Positions 1 to 9,463 of a stretch of 64,000 bases of DNA are shown here, piece by piece. This DNA is from Limnobacter sp. 130 (GTDB lineage: Bacteria; Pseudomonadota; Gammaproteobacteria; Burkholderiales; Burkholderiaceae_B), in the NCBI RefSeq assembly GCF_902506325.1, contig NZ_LR732330.1, positions 372,001 through 436,000 on the forward strand. Reading direction: 5' to 3'. Each line of letters begins with the position of its first letter. Position 1 is the first letter of the stretch. A model generated the notes under the pieces. The model was not told the origin of the DNA. It made no database searches and saw only the letters and a program-made list of their open reading frames with translations. A program made the translations under genes and the position numbers.

Positions 1-297
1 CGTGAATTCTGGCCTCAGCGTGAGTTCATCGCCATTCAAGCGATCCACAAAGCTGAACATCTCTTTTTCAACAATGTCGGTGACTTCACCAATGCCACGG
101 CGAAACAGCGACGTAGGTTCAAGTACAGGCGTTTTAATCAAACGGTAGCCATAGGAAGTCAACCATTCGCGCAGCATGACCTCAAGGTTTTCCCAGTGAA
201 TGCCCTCTACAGGCAATACATCGTTCATGCCCTTAACGGATTGAAGACGGGGTTGCTTCTTGGCTTTGGATTGTTCCGGCGACTCAGGATGACTCAT
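1..297 (-). CDS. hisS: Histidine--tRNA ligase, N-terminal part (cut by window edge)
   Basis: This class II aminoacyl-tRNA synthetase charges tRNA-His in the cytoplasm. Only the first 99 codons lie in the window; the rest is beyond base 1. After a short charged leader rich in Lys and Gln, the residues [12 protein letters not shown] match the conserved HisRS start (KGMxDxLP). Further on, [18 protein letters not shown] and LTLRPE are the motif 2 region that contacts ATP and the acceptor end. The ATG at 295-297 is the only sensible start. The gene follows ispG on the same strand with a 50-base gap, the usual ispG-hisS order of beta- and gammaproteobacteria, so they are probably co-transcribed. 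Identification is firm although the gene is partial. Confidence 0.93.
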   Translation of the reverse strand, partial: MSHPESPEQSKAKKQPRLQSVKGMNDVLPVEGIHWENLEVMLREWLTSYGYRLIKTPVLEPTSLFRRGIGEVTDIVEKEMFSFVDRLNGDELTLRPEFT

Positions 298-347
298 TGA
301 CGCATTCAACTTAATTTCTCAACCCGGTATTGTCGCCTATTCTTGGG

Positions 348-1595
348 CTACTTGTTGCCGCCAGCGTACCTTTGCTCAACATAACGCTGCACAATTGCCT
401 GAAATTCCTGGGCAATATTCTCACCCTTCAGTGTCACCGTGCGCTTTCCGTCCAAAAACACAGGTGCTGATGGTGCTTCGCCGGTACCAGGCAAGGAAAT
501 ACCAATGTCGGCATGCTTGCTTTCACCGGGGCCATTCACCACGCAACCCATCACAGCAACTTTCATTTCTTCAACACCCACGTATTGATTTTTCCAAATG
601 GGCATTTGGTCACGAAGATAGGTTTGAATTTGATCGGCCAACTCTTGAAATACAGTACTGGTGGTGCGGCCGCAGCCCGGGCAGGCAATAACTTGTGGCG
701 TAAAGGCACGCAAGCCAAGGGACTGCAAAATTTCCTGACCAACCAGGACTTCCTTGCAGCGGTCGCCATTGGGCTCAGGGGTTAGCGACACTCGAATGGT
801 GTCGCCAATTCCCTCTTGCAACAACACAGACAAAGCCGAGGTCGACGCCACAATTCCTTTGGTGCCCATACCCGCCTCGGTCAAGCCAAGGTGCAAGGGA
901 AACTCGCTTCGACCAGCCAATTCACGGTACACAGCAATCAGGTCTTGCACCTGACTTACCTTGCACGACAATATAATTTTATTGGCTGGCAAACCAAGCT
1001 CAACGGCTTTGTGGGCACTACTCACAGCCGACTCAATCAGGGCCTGGTACATCAGCTGTTGCGCTGGCAGTGGATCGGGTTTTTTACCGTTTTCATCCAT
1101 CATCCGGGCCAACAGGTTTTGGTCCAGGCTGCCCCAGTTCACGCCAATGCGCACTGGCTTGTCGTGCTCGGCCGCAATCGCAATCATGGCGGCAAAGTTG
1201 TCGTCTCGCGAACGGGATGAGCCCACGTTGCCAGGGTTAATTCGGTACTTCGACAAGGCCTTTGCGCAATCTGGATACTTTTGCAACAACAAATGGCCGT
1301 TGTAATGAAAATCACCCACCAAAGGTACAGGGATCCGCATCTTGTCCAACTGCTCACGAATGTAAGGCACGGCTTGTGCAGAGGCATCGTTGTTCACTGT
1401 AATTCGAACCATCTCGCTGCCGGCAAGATAAAGGGCCTTGATCTGCAAGGCAGTGTTCAAAGCATCTGCCGTGTCAGTGTTGGTCATCGACTGCACCAAC
1501 ACGGGCGCGCCGCCGCCAATGGACACGACGTGTTCTTTCCAGCGGACATCCACTTGATGGGTTTTTTGTCGCTTCAAGGGGGTATTTGGAATCAC
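348..1595 (-). CDS. ispG: 4-hydroxy-3-methylbut-2-en-1-yl diphosphate synthase (flavodoxin)
   Basis: IspG (GcpE) makes HMBPP from methylerythritol cyclodiphosphate in the MEP isoprenoid pathway, using a 4Fe-4S cluster and electrons from flavodoxin. The 415-residue protein has the TIM-barrel start (VQSMTNTDT, about residue 34) and the cluster ligands Cys305, Cys308 (ACPGCGR) and Cys351 (GCVVNGPGE). Its length fits the longer proteobacterial form with an inserted segment. The start codon is GTG with a weak upstream GAAG; an alternative downstream start would cut conserved sequence. It lies between rodZ (65-base gap) and hisS on the same strand, so an operon is likely. Confidence 0.95.
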   Translation of the reverse strand: MIPNTPLKRQKTHQVDVRWKEHVVSIGGGAPVLVQSMTNTDTADALNTALQIKALYLAGSEMVRITVNNDASAQAVPYIREQLDKMRIPVPLVGDFHYNGHLLLQKYPDCAKALSKYRINPGNVGSSRSRDDNFAAMIAIAAEHDKPVRIGVNWGSLDQNLLARMMDENGKKPDPLPAQQLMYQALIESAVSSAHKAVELGLPANKIILSCKVSQVQDLIAVYRELAGRSEFPLHLGLTEAGMGTKGIVASTSALSVLLQEGIGDTIRVSLTPEPNGDRCKEVLVGQEILQSLGLRAFTPQVIACPGCGRTTSTVFQELADQIQTYLRDQMPIWKNQYVGVEEMKVAVMGCVVNGPGESKHADIGISLPGTGEAPSAPVFLDGKRTVTLKGENIAQEFQAIVQRYVEQRYAGGNK

Positions 1596-1660
1596 GATGA
1601 ACTTCTGGCGAGATAAAAACAGGTTGCTGACAAAATGGGGGGCACTACCCCCAAATGATT

Positions 1661-2755
1661 TTACTGAACAGTAATCCGTGCAACTTCACCGCGAATGGAC
1701 GAAGTTAGATCAACTGGTTTTCCGTTGCTTGACACATTCACTGCCGTGGCATTGCCAACAATCAGCTTGAATGGAGCCAAACCCTTCACTTCCAGGTTGC
1801 TGCCACCATCGTTAAGCTGGGAAATCAACACCTTGTCGTTTGCATCGCGCACGGTAACCCAGGATTGTTCCTGGAAATTAAAGCGCAACACACCTTCCGA
1901 ACCGCTGGCCACCGGTGGCACCACAGCGGCAGGCGCGGCAGCTTCAGCCGCTGGCGCAGAGACTGCGGGTGCAGGAGCTGCGGGCGCAGCTACCGCAGGC
2001 GCTACAGTTTGACTTTCAGGGGCTGATGGCTGTTGAAGCGCAGGGAACACCGCAGTGCCACCTGCGGCTGCCGGTGCTTCCAGAGCCAATGGCAGTGAAC
2101 CATCGGCCTGCACCGCACTGTCAGGCGCTGGTGCAAGCGCAACAGGTGCCTCGTTGGGCTCAATGACCTCGGCATCGCCCACAGCAACTTCTTGACTCGA
2201 CATGAACACCGGAATGTAAAACACAGCCATGACAACCACTGCTGCAAGCACAATGCCGTAGCTCAGCGATTTCTTGCCAGTTTTGCGGTCAAAGTTCAAT
2301 GTGGACAAGCGCTTGGAGCTGTTGGGCATTTTAGGTTCAAACGGCTCTGGGCGACCGCCTTCGGCTTGCCCTGGCCTTGTGGCCTTCATCTGAACACTGC
2401 TCTCGGAAAACCCGAAAGACAGGATAACAGGGGCAGCATCCATTTTCAGGGCTTTGCAATAGCTCTTGATGAAAGCCTTGGCAAAGGTTTCAGGCGGCAA
2501 ACGACCCACGTCTCCGCTTTCAATGGCTTCAAGCTGGCGCTCGTTGATTTTGGTTTGAGCGCTGATGTCGCTCAAGGTATAGCCGGCCTTCTCGCGGGCA
2601 GCGCGCAGAATTTCACCTGGGTTTTGACCAGATTCCAGCAGAGTCAAATTGGGGTGCTTTTCGGCCACGGAGCCCATGTTCTGCTCCGATTTAACATCTT
2701 GACCTGCACTGGCATCTGATGATTCAGTTTTGCTCATCGCACGATTTTCATTCAT
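1661..2755 (-). CDS. rodZ: RodZ-like cytoskeleton/cell-shape protein (HTH, one TM, DUF4115)
   Basis: RodZ links the MreB cytoskeleton to the membrane and helps set rod shape. The 364-residue protein has a Cro/CI-type helix-turn-helix at about 46-105 ([19 protein letters not shown]), a cytoplasmic linker and a single membrane helix near 164-185. A long Ala/Pro-rich periplasmic linker follows, then a C-terminal beta domain (about 285-364, [12 protein letters not shown]) typical of DUF4115. I chose the ATG at 2755 because GGAAAG lies six bases upstream; a GTG nine codons earlier has no good ribosome site. Its own promoter is visible upstream. In related genomes a PilF/PilW gene often sits between rlmN and this gene; here there is none. 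Confidence 0.85.
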   Translation of the reverse strand: MNENRAMSKTESSDASAGQDVKSEQNMGSVAEKHPNLTLLESGQNPGEILRAAREKAGYTLSDISAQTKINERQLEAIESGDVGRLPPETFAKAFIKSYCKALKMDAAPVILSFGFSESSVQMKATRPGQAEGGRPEPFEPKMPNSSKRLSTLNFDRKTGKKSLSYGIVLAAVVVMAVFYIPVFMSSQEVAVGDAEVIEPNEAPVALAPAPDSAVQADGSLPLALEAPAAAGGTAVFPALQQPSAPESQTVAPAVAAPAAPAPAVSAPAAEAAAPAAVVPPVASGSEGVLRFNFQEQSWVTVRDANDKVLISQLNDGGSNLEVKGLAPFKLIVGNATAVNVSSNGKPVDLTSSIRGEVARITVQ

Positions 2756-2830
2756 TTGGTCTTTCCAAGCGTCGGCAGGCACAACTGGCCCCGATTATTA
2801 ATTGTAGTTCTTTACCGCCACCACCTTTGC

Positions 2831-2860
2831 AGCATAATCGATGCTGGCAGATGGATTCAA
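2831..2860 (-). promoter_or_regulatory. Putative sigma-70 promoter of rodZ-ispG-hisS
   Basis: Read on the minus strand, a -35 TTGAAT (2855-2860) and a -10 TATGCT (2831-2836) are separated by 18 bases, about 75 bases before the rodZ start. The surrounding region is AT-rich and non-coding. The motif match is fair. It implies that rodZ-ispG-hisS can be transcribed independently of rlmN. Confidence 0.45.
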
Positions 2861-3021
2861 GCGATTTGTATGAAAATTCAATGTGTTGAGGAGTTTTTTG
2901 AGAAATTGCCACAAGTTTGGCAACAAAATATGATTTTCATAAATCAATCAATACAAACCTACACCGCCACAACACAGACAATCCTGTTTTCATTGTATGA
3001 CAAAGCGTGCAGGGTGTTTGC

Positions 3022-4161
3022 CTAGCTCCTACGTTTGGAGGAACCCCTCAGTTCTTCAAGCGAAACAGTGCTAACCGATCTTTCCCGGACTTTTGTCCGA
3101 TCCCGAACTTCGCCAGCCAATTGACCACACGCTGCGTCAATATCGTCTCCGCGAGTTTTGCGAACTGTGGTCACTACACCTGCACCAGCCAACACATCAA
3201 CAAACGTTTTAATCGCAGGGGTGGTTGACTTGAACAAACCCGATTCAGGAAAAGGATTAAATGGAATCAGATTGAATTTGCAAGGCACAATTTTGGCAAT
3301 TTCGAGCAGTTGTTGAGCATGCTCTGGTTTGTCATTGACGCCATCGAGCATCACATACTCAAAGGTAATGAAGTCGCGGGGGGCAAATTTCAGGTAACGC
3401 AGGCAGGCGTCCAGCAACTCGCGCAACGGATACTTTTTATTCAGTGGCACCAGTTGATCGCGAAGCGCGTCGTTGGGTGCATGAAGCGAAACGGCCAAGG
3501 CCACAGGACAGTCTTGAGAAAGCCTGTCCATGAATGGCACCACACCCGAAGTTGACACTGTGACCCTGCGGCGCGACAGGCCATAGGCTGTGTCGTCCAG
3601 CATCAATTGCAAAGCGGGCACCAAGGCATCGTAGTTCAACAAAGGTTCGCCCATGCCCATCATGACCACATTGGTAACCGGGCGTTCTTGGGCGTAAACG
3701 CGATCGCCAGCCTCGCGAAGCAACACATTGGCTTTCCACAACTGGGCGACGATTTCAGCCGTGCTCAAATTGCGCGAAAAGCCTTGTTTGCCTGTGGAGC
3801 AAAAGCGGCAATTGACCGCACAACCAGCCTGCGAACTGACGCACAACGTTCCGCGGCGCTCTTCGGGAATAAATACAGTTTCAACCGCATCGCCATTGCC
3901 AACATCAAAGAGCCACTTGCGTGTGCCGTCTTTGGAGACATTGTCGGAAATGATGTTGGGGGCCTTGATACAGGCACGGCTATTCAAATTCTGGCGAAAT
4001 GACTTCGCAAGATCAGTCATGGACTCAAAATTGTCCATGCCAGACTGGTGAATCCACTTGGCCAATTGTTTGGCACGAAATGGTTTTTCACCCAAATTGC
4101 CACACCACTGAATCAACTCGGGTACCGAGTAGTCCAGCAAGTTATCGAGTTGTTCACTCAT
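3022..4161 (-). CDS. rlmN: Dual-specificity 23S rRNA/tRNA adenine-C2 methyltransferase RlmN
   Basis: This radical-SAM enzyme methylates A2503 of 23S rRNA and A37 of some tRNAs, supporting accurate translation. The 379-residue protein has the CX3CX2C cluster motif ([11 protein letters not shown], Cys114, Cys118, Cys121), the SAM-binding GMGEPLLN motif, and near the C-terminus Cys345 (DIDAACGQL), the methyl-carrying cysteine. The ATG at 4161 is preceded by AAAGGAC at good spacing; a reading extended 17 codons upstream lacks support. It follows ndk on the same strand, the normal ndk-rlmN pairing of Burkholderiales. The C-terminal tail is Ser/Arg-rich and not conserved. Confidence 0.95.
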   Translation of the reverse strand: MSEQLDNLLDYSVPELIQWCGNLGEKPFRAKQLAKWIHQSGMDNFESMTDLAKSFRQNLNSRACIKAPNIISDNVSKDGTRKWLFDVGNGDAVETVFIPEERRGTLCVSSQAGCAVNCRFCSTGKQGFSRNLSTAEIVAQLWKANVLLREAGDRVYAQERPVTNVVMMGMGEPLLNYDALVPALQLMLDDTAYGLSRRRVTVSTSGVVPFMDRLSQDCPVALAVSLHAPNDALRDQLVPLNKKYPLRELLDACLRYLKFAPRDFITFEYVMLDGVNDKPEHAQQLLEIAKIVPCKFNLIPFNPFPESGLFKSTTPAIKTFVDVLAGAGVVTTVRKTRGDDIDAACGQLAGEVRDRTKVRERSVSTVSLEELRGSSKRRS

Positions 4162-4227
4162 GGTGTGTCCTTTCAAAACAAACGGGGACGCCAGTGCGCC
4201 CCCGGAATTCAACGCAATCTGGTTAGA

Positions 4228-4653
4228 TTAGCGTGAAAATACATATGACGCTGGGAAGAAGTAAGCGATTTCATTCGCAGCAGTTTCAGGGGCATCAGAG
4301 CCGTGAACAGCGTTGGCATCAATGCTTTCAGCGAAATCAGCACGAATGGTACCGGCGGCAGCTTCCTTGGGGTTTGTGGCACCCATCAATTCACGGTTCT
4401 TGGCAATGGCGTTCTCGCCTTCCAGAGCTTGAATCATGACTGGGCCGGAAATCATGAACTCAACCAGGTCATTGAAGAACGGGCGTGCTTTGTGTACAGC
4501 ATAGAAGCCTTCAGCTTCAGCGCGTGACAGGTGCGCCATGCGTGCAGCAACTACCTTCAGGCCAGCAGCTTCAAAGCGGCTGTAAATTTGACCAATAACG
4601 TTTTTTGCAACAGCATCAGGCTTGATGATGGACAGGGTGCGCTCGATTGCCAT
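4228..4653 (-). CDS. ndk: Nucleoside diphosphate kinase
   Basis: Ndk transfers the gamma phosphate of ATP to nucleoside diphosphates through a phospho-histidine, balancing the NTP and dNTP pools. At 141 residues it has the standard bacterial length. It starts with [12 protein letters not shown] and carries the active-site His117 in [10 protein letters not shown]. The gene has its own promoter upstream and is followed after 66 bases by rlmN on the same strand. Nothing unusual was seen. Confidence 0.97.
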   Translation of the reverse strand: MAIERTLSIIKPDAVAKNVIGQIYSRFEAAGLKVVAARMAHLSRAEAEGFYAVHKARPFFNDLVEFMISGPVMIQALEGENAIAKNRELMGATNPKEAAAGTIRADFAESIDANAVHGSDAPETAANEIAYFFPASYVFSR

Positions 4654-4701
4654 AGTGTAACCACTCCGAAAAGATTAGAAAAGCGTGAAAATTAACCCGC
4701 G

Positions 4702-4730
4702 ATTATAGCTGGTTTATGTAAAAAACCCAA
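4702..4730 (-). promoter_or_regulatory. Putative sigma-70 promoter of ndk
   Basis: On the minus strand a perfect -10 TATAAT (4702-4707) lies 17 bases from a weak -35 TTGGGT (4725-4730), about 50 bases before the ndk start. It would also serve rlmN downstream. Confidence 0.5.
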
Positions 4731-4825
4731 TCACAGGACTGACCCACACCTTGAATTGAAACTTTTCGCCATTACCATTACTCTAAATCCATACAAATTC
4801 GCGTTTTACAAAGGAGCGAGTACAC

Positions 4826-5530
4826 ATGTCTGAATTCAGAACCGCACAATTTGGCCGCACGGCCGGTGGTGTATCTACCGTAGAAACCAACCGTGTTCTG
4901 CGAAACACCTACTTCTTGCTGGCCCTGTCAATGATTCCGACAGCCTTGGGCGCGTTTGCAGGTATTCAATTCGGCTTCTTCCGTTTGTTTGCTGGCAGCC
5001 CTATTCTTTCATTCGTGGTCATGCTTGCCGCCATGTTCGGTTTCATCTGGGGTATCCAGCGAAACCGCAACAACTCGTTTGGTGTGGTGCTCATGTTGGG
5101 CTTCACCTTTTTCATGGGTCTCATGCTGTCGGGCATTCTATCGGTCGCCCTGAGCCTGTCGAACGGTAGTTCCATCATCATGATGGCTGCGCTGGGTACA
5201 GCGGGTATTTTCTTCGGCCTGGCCAGTTACGCTGCGGTCACCAAACGTGATTTCACCAACATGGGCAAAGGTCTGTTGATTGGCTTGGTCATGGTGATTG
5301 TGGCTTCTGTGGCCAACATTTTCCTGCAAATGCCAGCACTGTCGCTGACCATTTCCACCATTTGTGTGGGCCTGTTCTCGCTGTTTATTCTGTATGACCT
5401 GCAGCGTGTAATGCGCGGTGGCGAAACCAACTACATTTCCGCAGCGCTGAGCATTTACCTGAGTTTGTACAATTTGTTTGTTAATTTGCTGCAGCTGCTC
5501 ATGGTGTTTGCAGGTGGCAGCCGCGAGTAA
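4826..5530 (+). CDS. Bax inhibitor-1 / YccA family membrane protein
   Basis: This 234-residue inner-membrane protein belongs to the BI-1 family (TMBIM; bacterial YccA, YbhL, BsYetJ). Known members are pH-sensitive calcium leak channels or modulators of the FtsH protease. After a 25-residue polar N-terminus (FRTAQFGRTAGG) there are about seven hydrophobic helices filling the rest of the protein. The last ends LFVNLLQLLMVFAGGSRE, typical of the family. An AAAGGAGCGA ribosome site precedes the ATG. It is divergent from ndk and is followed by a terminator. Family assignment is firm; which member it equates to cannot be said. Confidence 0.88.
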   Translation: MSEFRTAQFGRTAGGVSTVETNRVLRNTYFLLALSMIPTALGAFAGIQFGFFRLFAGSPILSFVVMLAAMFGFIWGIQRNRNNSFGVVLMLGFTFFMGLMLSGILSVALSLSNGSSIIMMAALGTAGIFFGLASYAAVTKRDFTNMGKGLLIGLVMVIVASVANIFLQMPALSLTISTICVGLFSLFILYDLQRVMRGGETNYISAALSIYLSLYNLFVNLLQLLMVFAGGSRE

Positions 5531-5549
5531 ATACGCGAGTTCTGGAAAA

Positions 5550-5575
5550 AGTTACTGCGAAGTAACTGATTTTTA
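5550..5575 (+). terminator. Intrinsic terminator after the Bax-inhibitor gene
   Basis: A perfect 7-bp stem AGTTACT/AGTAACT (5550-5556 with 5561-5567) closes a GCGA tetraloop and is followed by GATTTTT. It lies 20 bases after the stop codon and separates this gene from the candidate small RNA downstream. Confidence 0.7.
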
Positions 5576-5644
5576 AGCAGTTTTTTTGACACTTTGCAGC
5601 ATCGAAAGTTGTTGCAAAGTGAATTTCAAAAGCGCAGTATGAAG

Positions 5645-5733
5645 TTTCAGTGGGTCGGTATCTATACTGACCGCCGAGTTGGTGAGGCAAACGCACCAAC
5701 GAAAACGGGGCCGCAACGGCCCCGTTTGTTATT
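5645..5733 (+). ncRNA. Candidate free-standing small RNA (three hairpins, own terminator)
   Basis: Between two terminated genes lies a roughly 90-base segment without a convincing reading frame. It holds three consecutive hairpins. Stem 1 is 5653-5672 (8 bp, one G-T pair, loop TCTA). Stem 2 is GTTGGTG/CACCAAC (5678-5684 with 5694-5700). Stem 3 is a G/C-rich terminator at 5703-5727 followed by TTGTTATTT. A possible promoter precedes it: -35 TTGCAA (5612-5617), 17 bases, -10 CAGTAT (5635-5640, weak). The upstream gene has its own terminator, so this is probably a separate transcript. Strand and 5' end are inferred. It could instead be the convergent terminator of the rlmD transcript with extra structure. 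Confidence 0.45.
5703..5730. terminator. Strong GC-rich hairpin terminator, possibly bidirectional
   Basis: An 11-bp stem built around ACGGGGCCG/CGGCCCCGT with a CAA loop (5703-5727) has T-rich sequence on its right and AAAA on its left. It can therefore end the candidate small RNA on the plus strand and, less well, rlmD transcription on the minus strand, whose stop codon is 25 bases away. Confidence 0.75.
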
Positions 5734-5752
5734 TATACGCTCAGTAAAGTAA

Positions 5753-7126
5753 TCACAAATAATCGCTGTAGGCCAACCGCTCAAACACCGCAATTGATTC
5801 AACATGCGCCGTGTGTGGAAACATGTTGACCACCCCTGCTTTCATGAGTTTGTATGAACCTAGATTGCACAACACGGCAGCGTCACGCGCCAAGGTGCCA
5901 GGATTACAACTCACATACACAATACGTTTGGGCTGAAATTCAGCACGCGCGCCCACAATGGCCTTACAAATTTCCAAAGCGCCATCACGCGGTGGATCGA
6001 CCAACACTTTGTCGTACTGCCCCCAGCTTTCCCACTCGGGTGTTTCCACTTCGAACAGATTGCGTACATGAAATTCTGTTTTGTCTGCCAAACCATTGAA
6101 CTGCGCGTTTTCACCAGCCCGGTCAACCAGGTCTTGCGAACCTTCAAAGCCTCTCACGTAACTGCTTTTTGTAGCCAAAGGCAAAGAAAAATTGCCCAAA
6201 CCACAAAACAGGTCAAGCACACGGTCTTCGGCCTTTAGGTCGAGCAATGAGACAGCACGGCTAATCATGGCGTCGTTGATCAGGTGGTTCACTTGCGTGA
6301 AGTCGGTGGGCCGAAAACGCATACGAATTCCAAAACTGGGAATTCGATAGGTCAGGTCCACTGGTTTGTCTGCTTCCAGACGATGCGCAGTGGCCGGGCC
6401 ACCAGGTTGCAACCACCAGTCGATTCCCCACTCAAGGCCGAAGGCACGAAGTGTATCCAAATCGGAGTCACTAAAAGGTTCGAGATGGCGCAACACCATT
6501 GCGGTAACGCCATCGCCCACGGCCAACTCAATTTGGGGCACACGCATGTAAATGCTGAGCGTAACCAACATATTGCCAAGCGGCACAATCATGTTGGACA
6601 CATGCTTGGGCAACACATGGCATTGCTGCATGTCGGCCACATACGAGGAAGCTTTCTCGTGAAAACCCACAAAAAAGCGATCTTTCTTGATCACGAAACG
6701 GGTGCTTAGGCGTGCACGGTGACGATAACCCCAAAACGAGCCGTAAATAGGCGGCATCATTTGTTCAGGGGTTTGGCGGCCAATTCGTTGCAACAGGTCT
6801 TCAAGGGCACGATTTTTAATGGCCACCTGGGCATTGGGTTCGATGTGCTGCATGGCACACCCGCCACACACGCCGTAATGCGGGCACTTGGGTGTGGTTC
6901 GCGTGGACACGCTGTTGAGCACCTGAAGCGTTCTGCCCCTTGAATAACTCGGCTTGACGCGAGTAACTTCAGCAACAACAGTTTCGCCGGTGATGGCACC
7001 ATCGATAAAATGCACCTTGCCATCGACATGACCAATACCATTGGCATCCAGATCAATCGACTCAATGGCAACTTGCACCTGTGGAAACACCACAGGTGTT
7101 CTTTCTTTTTTCTTTTTGCGGCCCAT
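5753..7126 (-). CDS. rlmD: 23S rRNA (uracil-1939-C5)-methyltransferase RlmD
   Basis: RlmD (RumA) methylates U1939 of 23S rRNA with SAM. The 457-residue protein has an N-terminal TRAM domain (about 15-70), then Fe-S cysteines Cys81, Cys87 and Cys90 (CPHYGVCGGC) with a fourth near residue 168 (QQCHVLPK). A Rossmann methyltransferase half carries DLFCGLGNFSLPLA, and VYVSCNPGTLARD holds the catalytic Cys. The Lys-rich N-terminus (MGRKKKKER) is compatible with RNA binding. It lies 18 bases after the nlpD-like gene on the same strand. In many relatives rpoS occupies that junction, but here it does not. Confidence 0.94.
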   Translation of the reverse strand: MGRKKKKERTPVVFPQVQVAIESIDLDANGIGHVDGKVHFIDGAITGETVVAEVTRVKPSYSRGRTLQVLNSVSTRTTPKCPHYGVCGGCAMQHIEPNAQVAIKNRALEDLLQRIGRQTPEQMMPPIYGSFWGYRHRARLSTRFVIKKDRFFVGFHEKASSYVADMQQCHVLPKHVSNMIVPLGNMLVTLSIYMRVPQIELAVGDGVTAMVLRHLEPFSDSDLDTLRAFGLEWGIDWWLQPGGPATAHRLEADKPVDLTYRIPSFGIRMRFRPTDFTQVNHLINDAMISRAVSLLDLKAEDRVLDLFCGLGNFSLPLATKSSYVRGFEGSQDLVDRAGENAQFNGLADKTEFHVRNLFEVETPEWESWGQYDKVLVDPPRDGALEICKAIVGARAEFQPKRIVYVSCNPGTLARDAAVLCNLGSYKLMKAGVVNMFPHTAHVESIAVFERLAYSDYL

Positions 7127-7144
7127 GGCTACTTTCGATAAAAA

Positions 7145-7954
7145 TTAACGGGCTGGCAGGTAATCCATTGGGTCAACAGGTTTGCCCTGCTTGCGAACCT
7201 CAAAATGTAATTTGGGGCGATCGGAATCGGACTGCCCTGCTTCCGCAATTTTTTGGCCCTTGGTCACGGGTTCACCTTCTTTGACCAACAAGGTTTTGTT
7301 GTGCGCATAGGCTGTCAACAAATTGTTGTCGTGTTTCAAAATGATCAGGTTGCCATAACCACGCAAGGCGTTACCGGAATACACCACACGCCCGGCCTGA
7401 GAGGCCATTACGGGGTCACCCACTTTGGCAGCAAGGTCAATGCCCTTGTTCACACCTGCTTTGTACCCTTGAATAATTTCACCCGGGTGCGGCCAAATAA
7501 AGCCCAAAGTAACCGCCACTGGCGCAGGCGGCTTGATTTCGGGCGCTGGCGTTGCCTCAACGGGCTTTGCGCCACCCGCCGGGGTAATCGGGGTCACTTC
7601 AACACCGCTGTCTTCAATGGTTGAGCCTGCCACGACGCCAGGCGCGCCTGTTACACGCAGTTTTTGACCAATACTCAGCTTGCTGGGATCGCTCAAGTTA
7701 TTGGCTCGAGCCAGTTCACGCCAATCAAGACCAAAATCAAGGGCAATGCTGTACAGGGTATCGCCGGCCTTCACGGTGTAAACACCATCGGTGGCCACTG
7801 CAGTATCGGAGGATCTGGACGGCAAACGATCCACAACCGGGGCTTGATTCCCAGTTGTAGTACACGCGCCAAGAAAAATAAGGGTTGCAAACCCAACTGC
7901 CAATGCACGTGTGTGACCCAGCAATGGGGTTCTAGTTAATGCGCCACGTTTCAT
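7145..7954 (-). CDS. nlpD: NlpD-like lipoprotein (LysM plus degenerate LytM/M23 domain)
   Basis: This 269-residue outer-membrane or periplasmic lipoprotein probably activates peptidoglycan amidases at division. Its signal peptide ends in the lipobox LGAC (Cys31). A LysM peptidoglycan-binding domain lies at about 57-101 (YTVKAGDTLYSIA). After a Pro/Ala-rich linker comes an M23 domain at about 150-265. The zinc ligands look degenerate: NKGIDL replaces HxGxD, and the final HxH reads KLHFEVR. This is the NlpD rather than the active endopeptidase pattern. The start overlaps the pcm stop by four bases (ATGA), so the two are translationally coupled. The surE-pcm-nlpD order supports the name. Confidence 0.88.
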   Translation of the reverse strand: MKRGALTRTPLLGHTRALAVGFATLIFLGACTTTGNQAPVVDRLPSRSSDTAVATDGVYTVKAGDTLYSIALDFGLDWRELARANNLSDPSKLSIGQKLRVTGAPGVVAGSTIEDSGVEVTPITPAGGAKPVEATPAPEIKPPAPVAVTLGFIWPHPGEIIQGYKAGVNKGIDLAAKVGDPVMASQAGRVVYSGNALRGYGNLIILKHDNNLLTAYAHNKTLLVKEGEPVTKGQKIAEAGQSDSDRPKLHFEVRKQGKPVDPMDYLPAR

Positions 7955-8691
7955 ACGATGCGAGTTCCTTGTAACAGGGGTACGAATTTTACCAAGTCTT
8001 TTTTCTCACGATGCCATTTATCGACCTTCAAGCGATCAACAATGACCAGATTTTGCTGATTTTGATCAGCCACGGGCACAATAAGACGCCCGCCAATTTT
8101 GAGTTGCTTTAATAAAGCTTGCGGAATTTCCAAACCAGCTGCGGCCACAATGATGACATCAAATGGTGCCTGTGCGGGCAAGCCCGCTAGCCCATCACCA
8201 TGAATTACTTTGACTTTCGGAAAGTCTGCAAGCTTTAAATTACGCTGGGCCTTGTCATACAACGCCTCAATGCGCTCTATGCTGACCACTTGCTTTGCAA
8301 TCTTGGCAAACACAGCGGCCTGATAGCCACAGCCTGCCCCCACTTCGAGCACATTGTCGAGCTCAGTCCGACCATCCAGCGCATATTCCGCAAAACGCGC
8401 CACGGTGAACGGGCGCGAAATGGTTTGTTGGTGACCGATGGGTAGTGCTGCATCTTCATAGGCCCGCGAAGCAAAGGCTTCATCCACAAAAAGGTGGCGC
8501 GGTACTGTGCCAATCACATCCAGCACACGCTGGTTCGTGATGCCCAATGTTTTAAGCTTTTGAACCAGATGCCCGCGTGCGCGCTCAGAGGTCAGGCTTG
8601 ACCCACCGAGGCGTTCCGGTATGCGATCCAGTTTGCGCGCAGACTGGGTAATCAGCGCAGGTGCTGGCTTGAAGCGAGGCTTTTGATCCAT
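7951..8691 (-). CDS. pcm: Protein-L-isoaspartate O-methyltransferase
   Basis: Pcm uses SAM to methylate isoaspartyl residues of damaged proteins and so starts their repair. The 246-residue form counted from the ATG at 8691 has a basic N-terminal extension of about 40 residues not found in E. coli Pcm. The core motifs are MVGxGTH-like regions (here ALPIGHQQTISRP) and the SAM-binding motif VLEVGAGCGYQAA, followed by IHGDGLAGLP. A TTG six codons upstream (8709) overlapping the surE stop is an alternative start; neither has a strong ribosome site. Coupling with surE upstream and nlpD downstream is evident from overlaps. Confidence 0.93.
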   Translation of the reverse strand: MDQKPRFKPAPALITQSARKLDRIPERLGGSSLTSERARGHLVQKLKTLGITNQRVLDVIGTVPRHLFVDEAFASRAYEDAALPIGHQQTISRPFTVARFAEYALDGRTELDNVLEVGAGCGYQAAVFAKIAKQVVSIERIEALYDKAQRNLKLADFPKVKVIHGDGLAGLPAQAPFDVIIVAAAGLEIPQALLKQLKIGGRLIVPVADQNQQNLVIVDRLKVDKWHREKKDLVKFVPLLQGTRIV

Positions 8692-8699
8692 TTTTTGTT

Positions 8700-9461
8700 T
8701 TACAGCCAATCGGCCAGGGTTTTCATTTGTTCAAGGTCAGTCAAATCAGCCTTCAATGGGCTGATTGAAATTTTACCCTGCTTCACCGCATAAAAATCGG
8801 TTCCAGGGCCAGCATCTTTCGCGCCACCGGGTGGGCCAATCCAGTAAACGGTTTCATCTTTGGGATTCTGGGTTGGAATAACTGGTTCAGCATGGTGCCG
8901 TTTGCCCAAGCGGGTGCATTCATAGCCCTGCATGTCGTCGTAAGGAATGGGAGGAATATTCACATTCAGCAAGCAGTGTTCAAGCCCCAGTGGATTGTTC
9001 AGAAAACGGTCCACGATTTCAGCAGCAACACGGGCCGCGCTGTCCAGGTGCGCATAACCCTTGCCGGCCAGCGAAAAAGCAATGGCAGGCAGACCACACT
9101 GGAAGCCTTCCATGGCTGCGGCCACGGTGCCCGAGTAAATGGTGTCGTCGCCCATATTGGCACCGTTGTTGATACCGGAAACGACAAGATCGGGGCGGCG
9201 TTCCAGCAAACCTGTTACTGCCACATGCACACAATCGGTGGGGGTGCCATTCACATAGCGAAAACCGTTGGCCGCTTTGCGCACAGTGAGCGGGCGATCA
9301 AGCGTAAGGGCGTTTGATACACCTGAACGGTCTTGTTCGGGCGCCATGACTTCCAGGTGAACTGTGTTGCCGAATCGTTCTAGCAAGGCACCATGCAGGG
9401 CCAGAATGCCAGGGGCGCTGTAGCCATCGTCGTTGCTGATTAAAATATGGGGAATGGTCAA
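8700..9461 (-). CDS. surE: 5'/3'-nucleotidase SurE
   Basis: SurE removes phosphates from nucleoside monophosphates and short polyphosphates with a divalent metal and is linked to stationary-phase survival. The start chosen is TTG at 9459-9461. AAGGAAG lies eight bases upstream inside the end of yaaA, and this gives 253 residues, the same as E. coli SurE. The sequence begins [18 protein letters not shown] with the metal-binding Asp pair. [10 protein letters not shown] and [20 protein letters not shown] are family signatures. A GTG ten codons earlier would extend the protein into the yaaA coding region and is less likely. Confidence 0.94.
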   Translation of the reverse strand: MTIPHILISNDDGYSAPGILALHGALLERFGNTVHLEVMAPEQDRSGVSNALTLDRPLTVRKAANGFRYVNGTPTDCVHVAVTGLLERRPDLVVSGINNGANMGDDTIYSGTVAAAMEGFQCGLPAIAFSLAGKGYAHLDSAARVAAEIVDRFLNNPLGLEHCLLNVNIPPIPYDDMQGYECTRLGKRHHAEPVIPTQNPKDETVYWIGPPGGAKDAGPGTDFYAVKQGKISISPLKADLTDLEQMKTLADWL

Positions 9462-9463
9462 AA

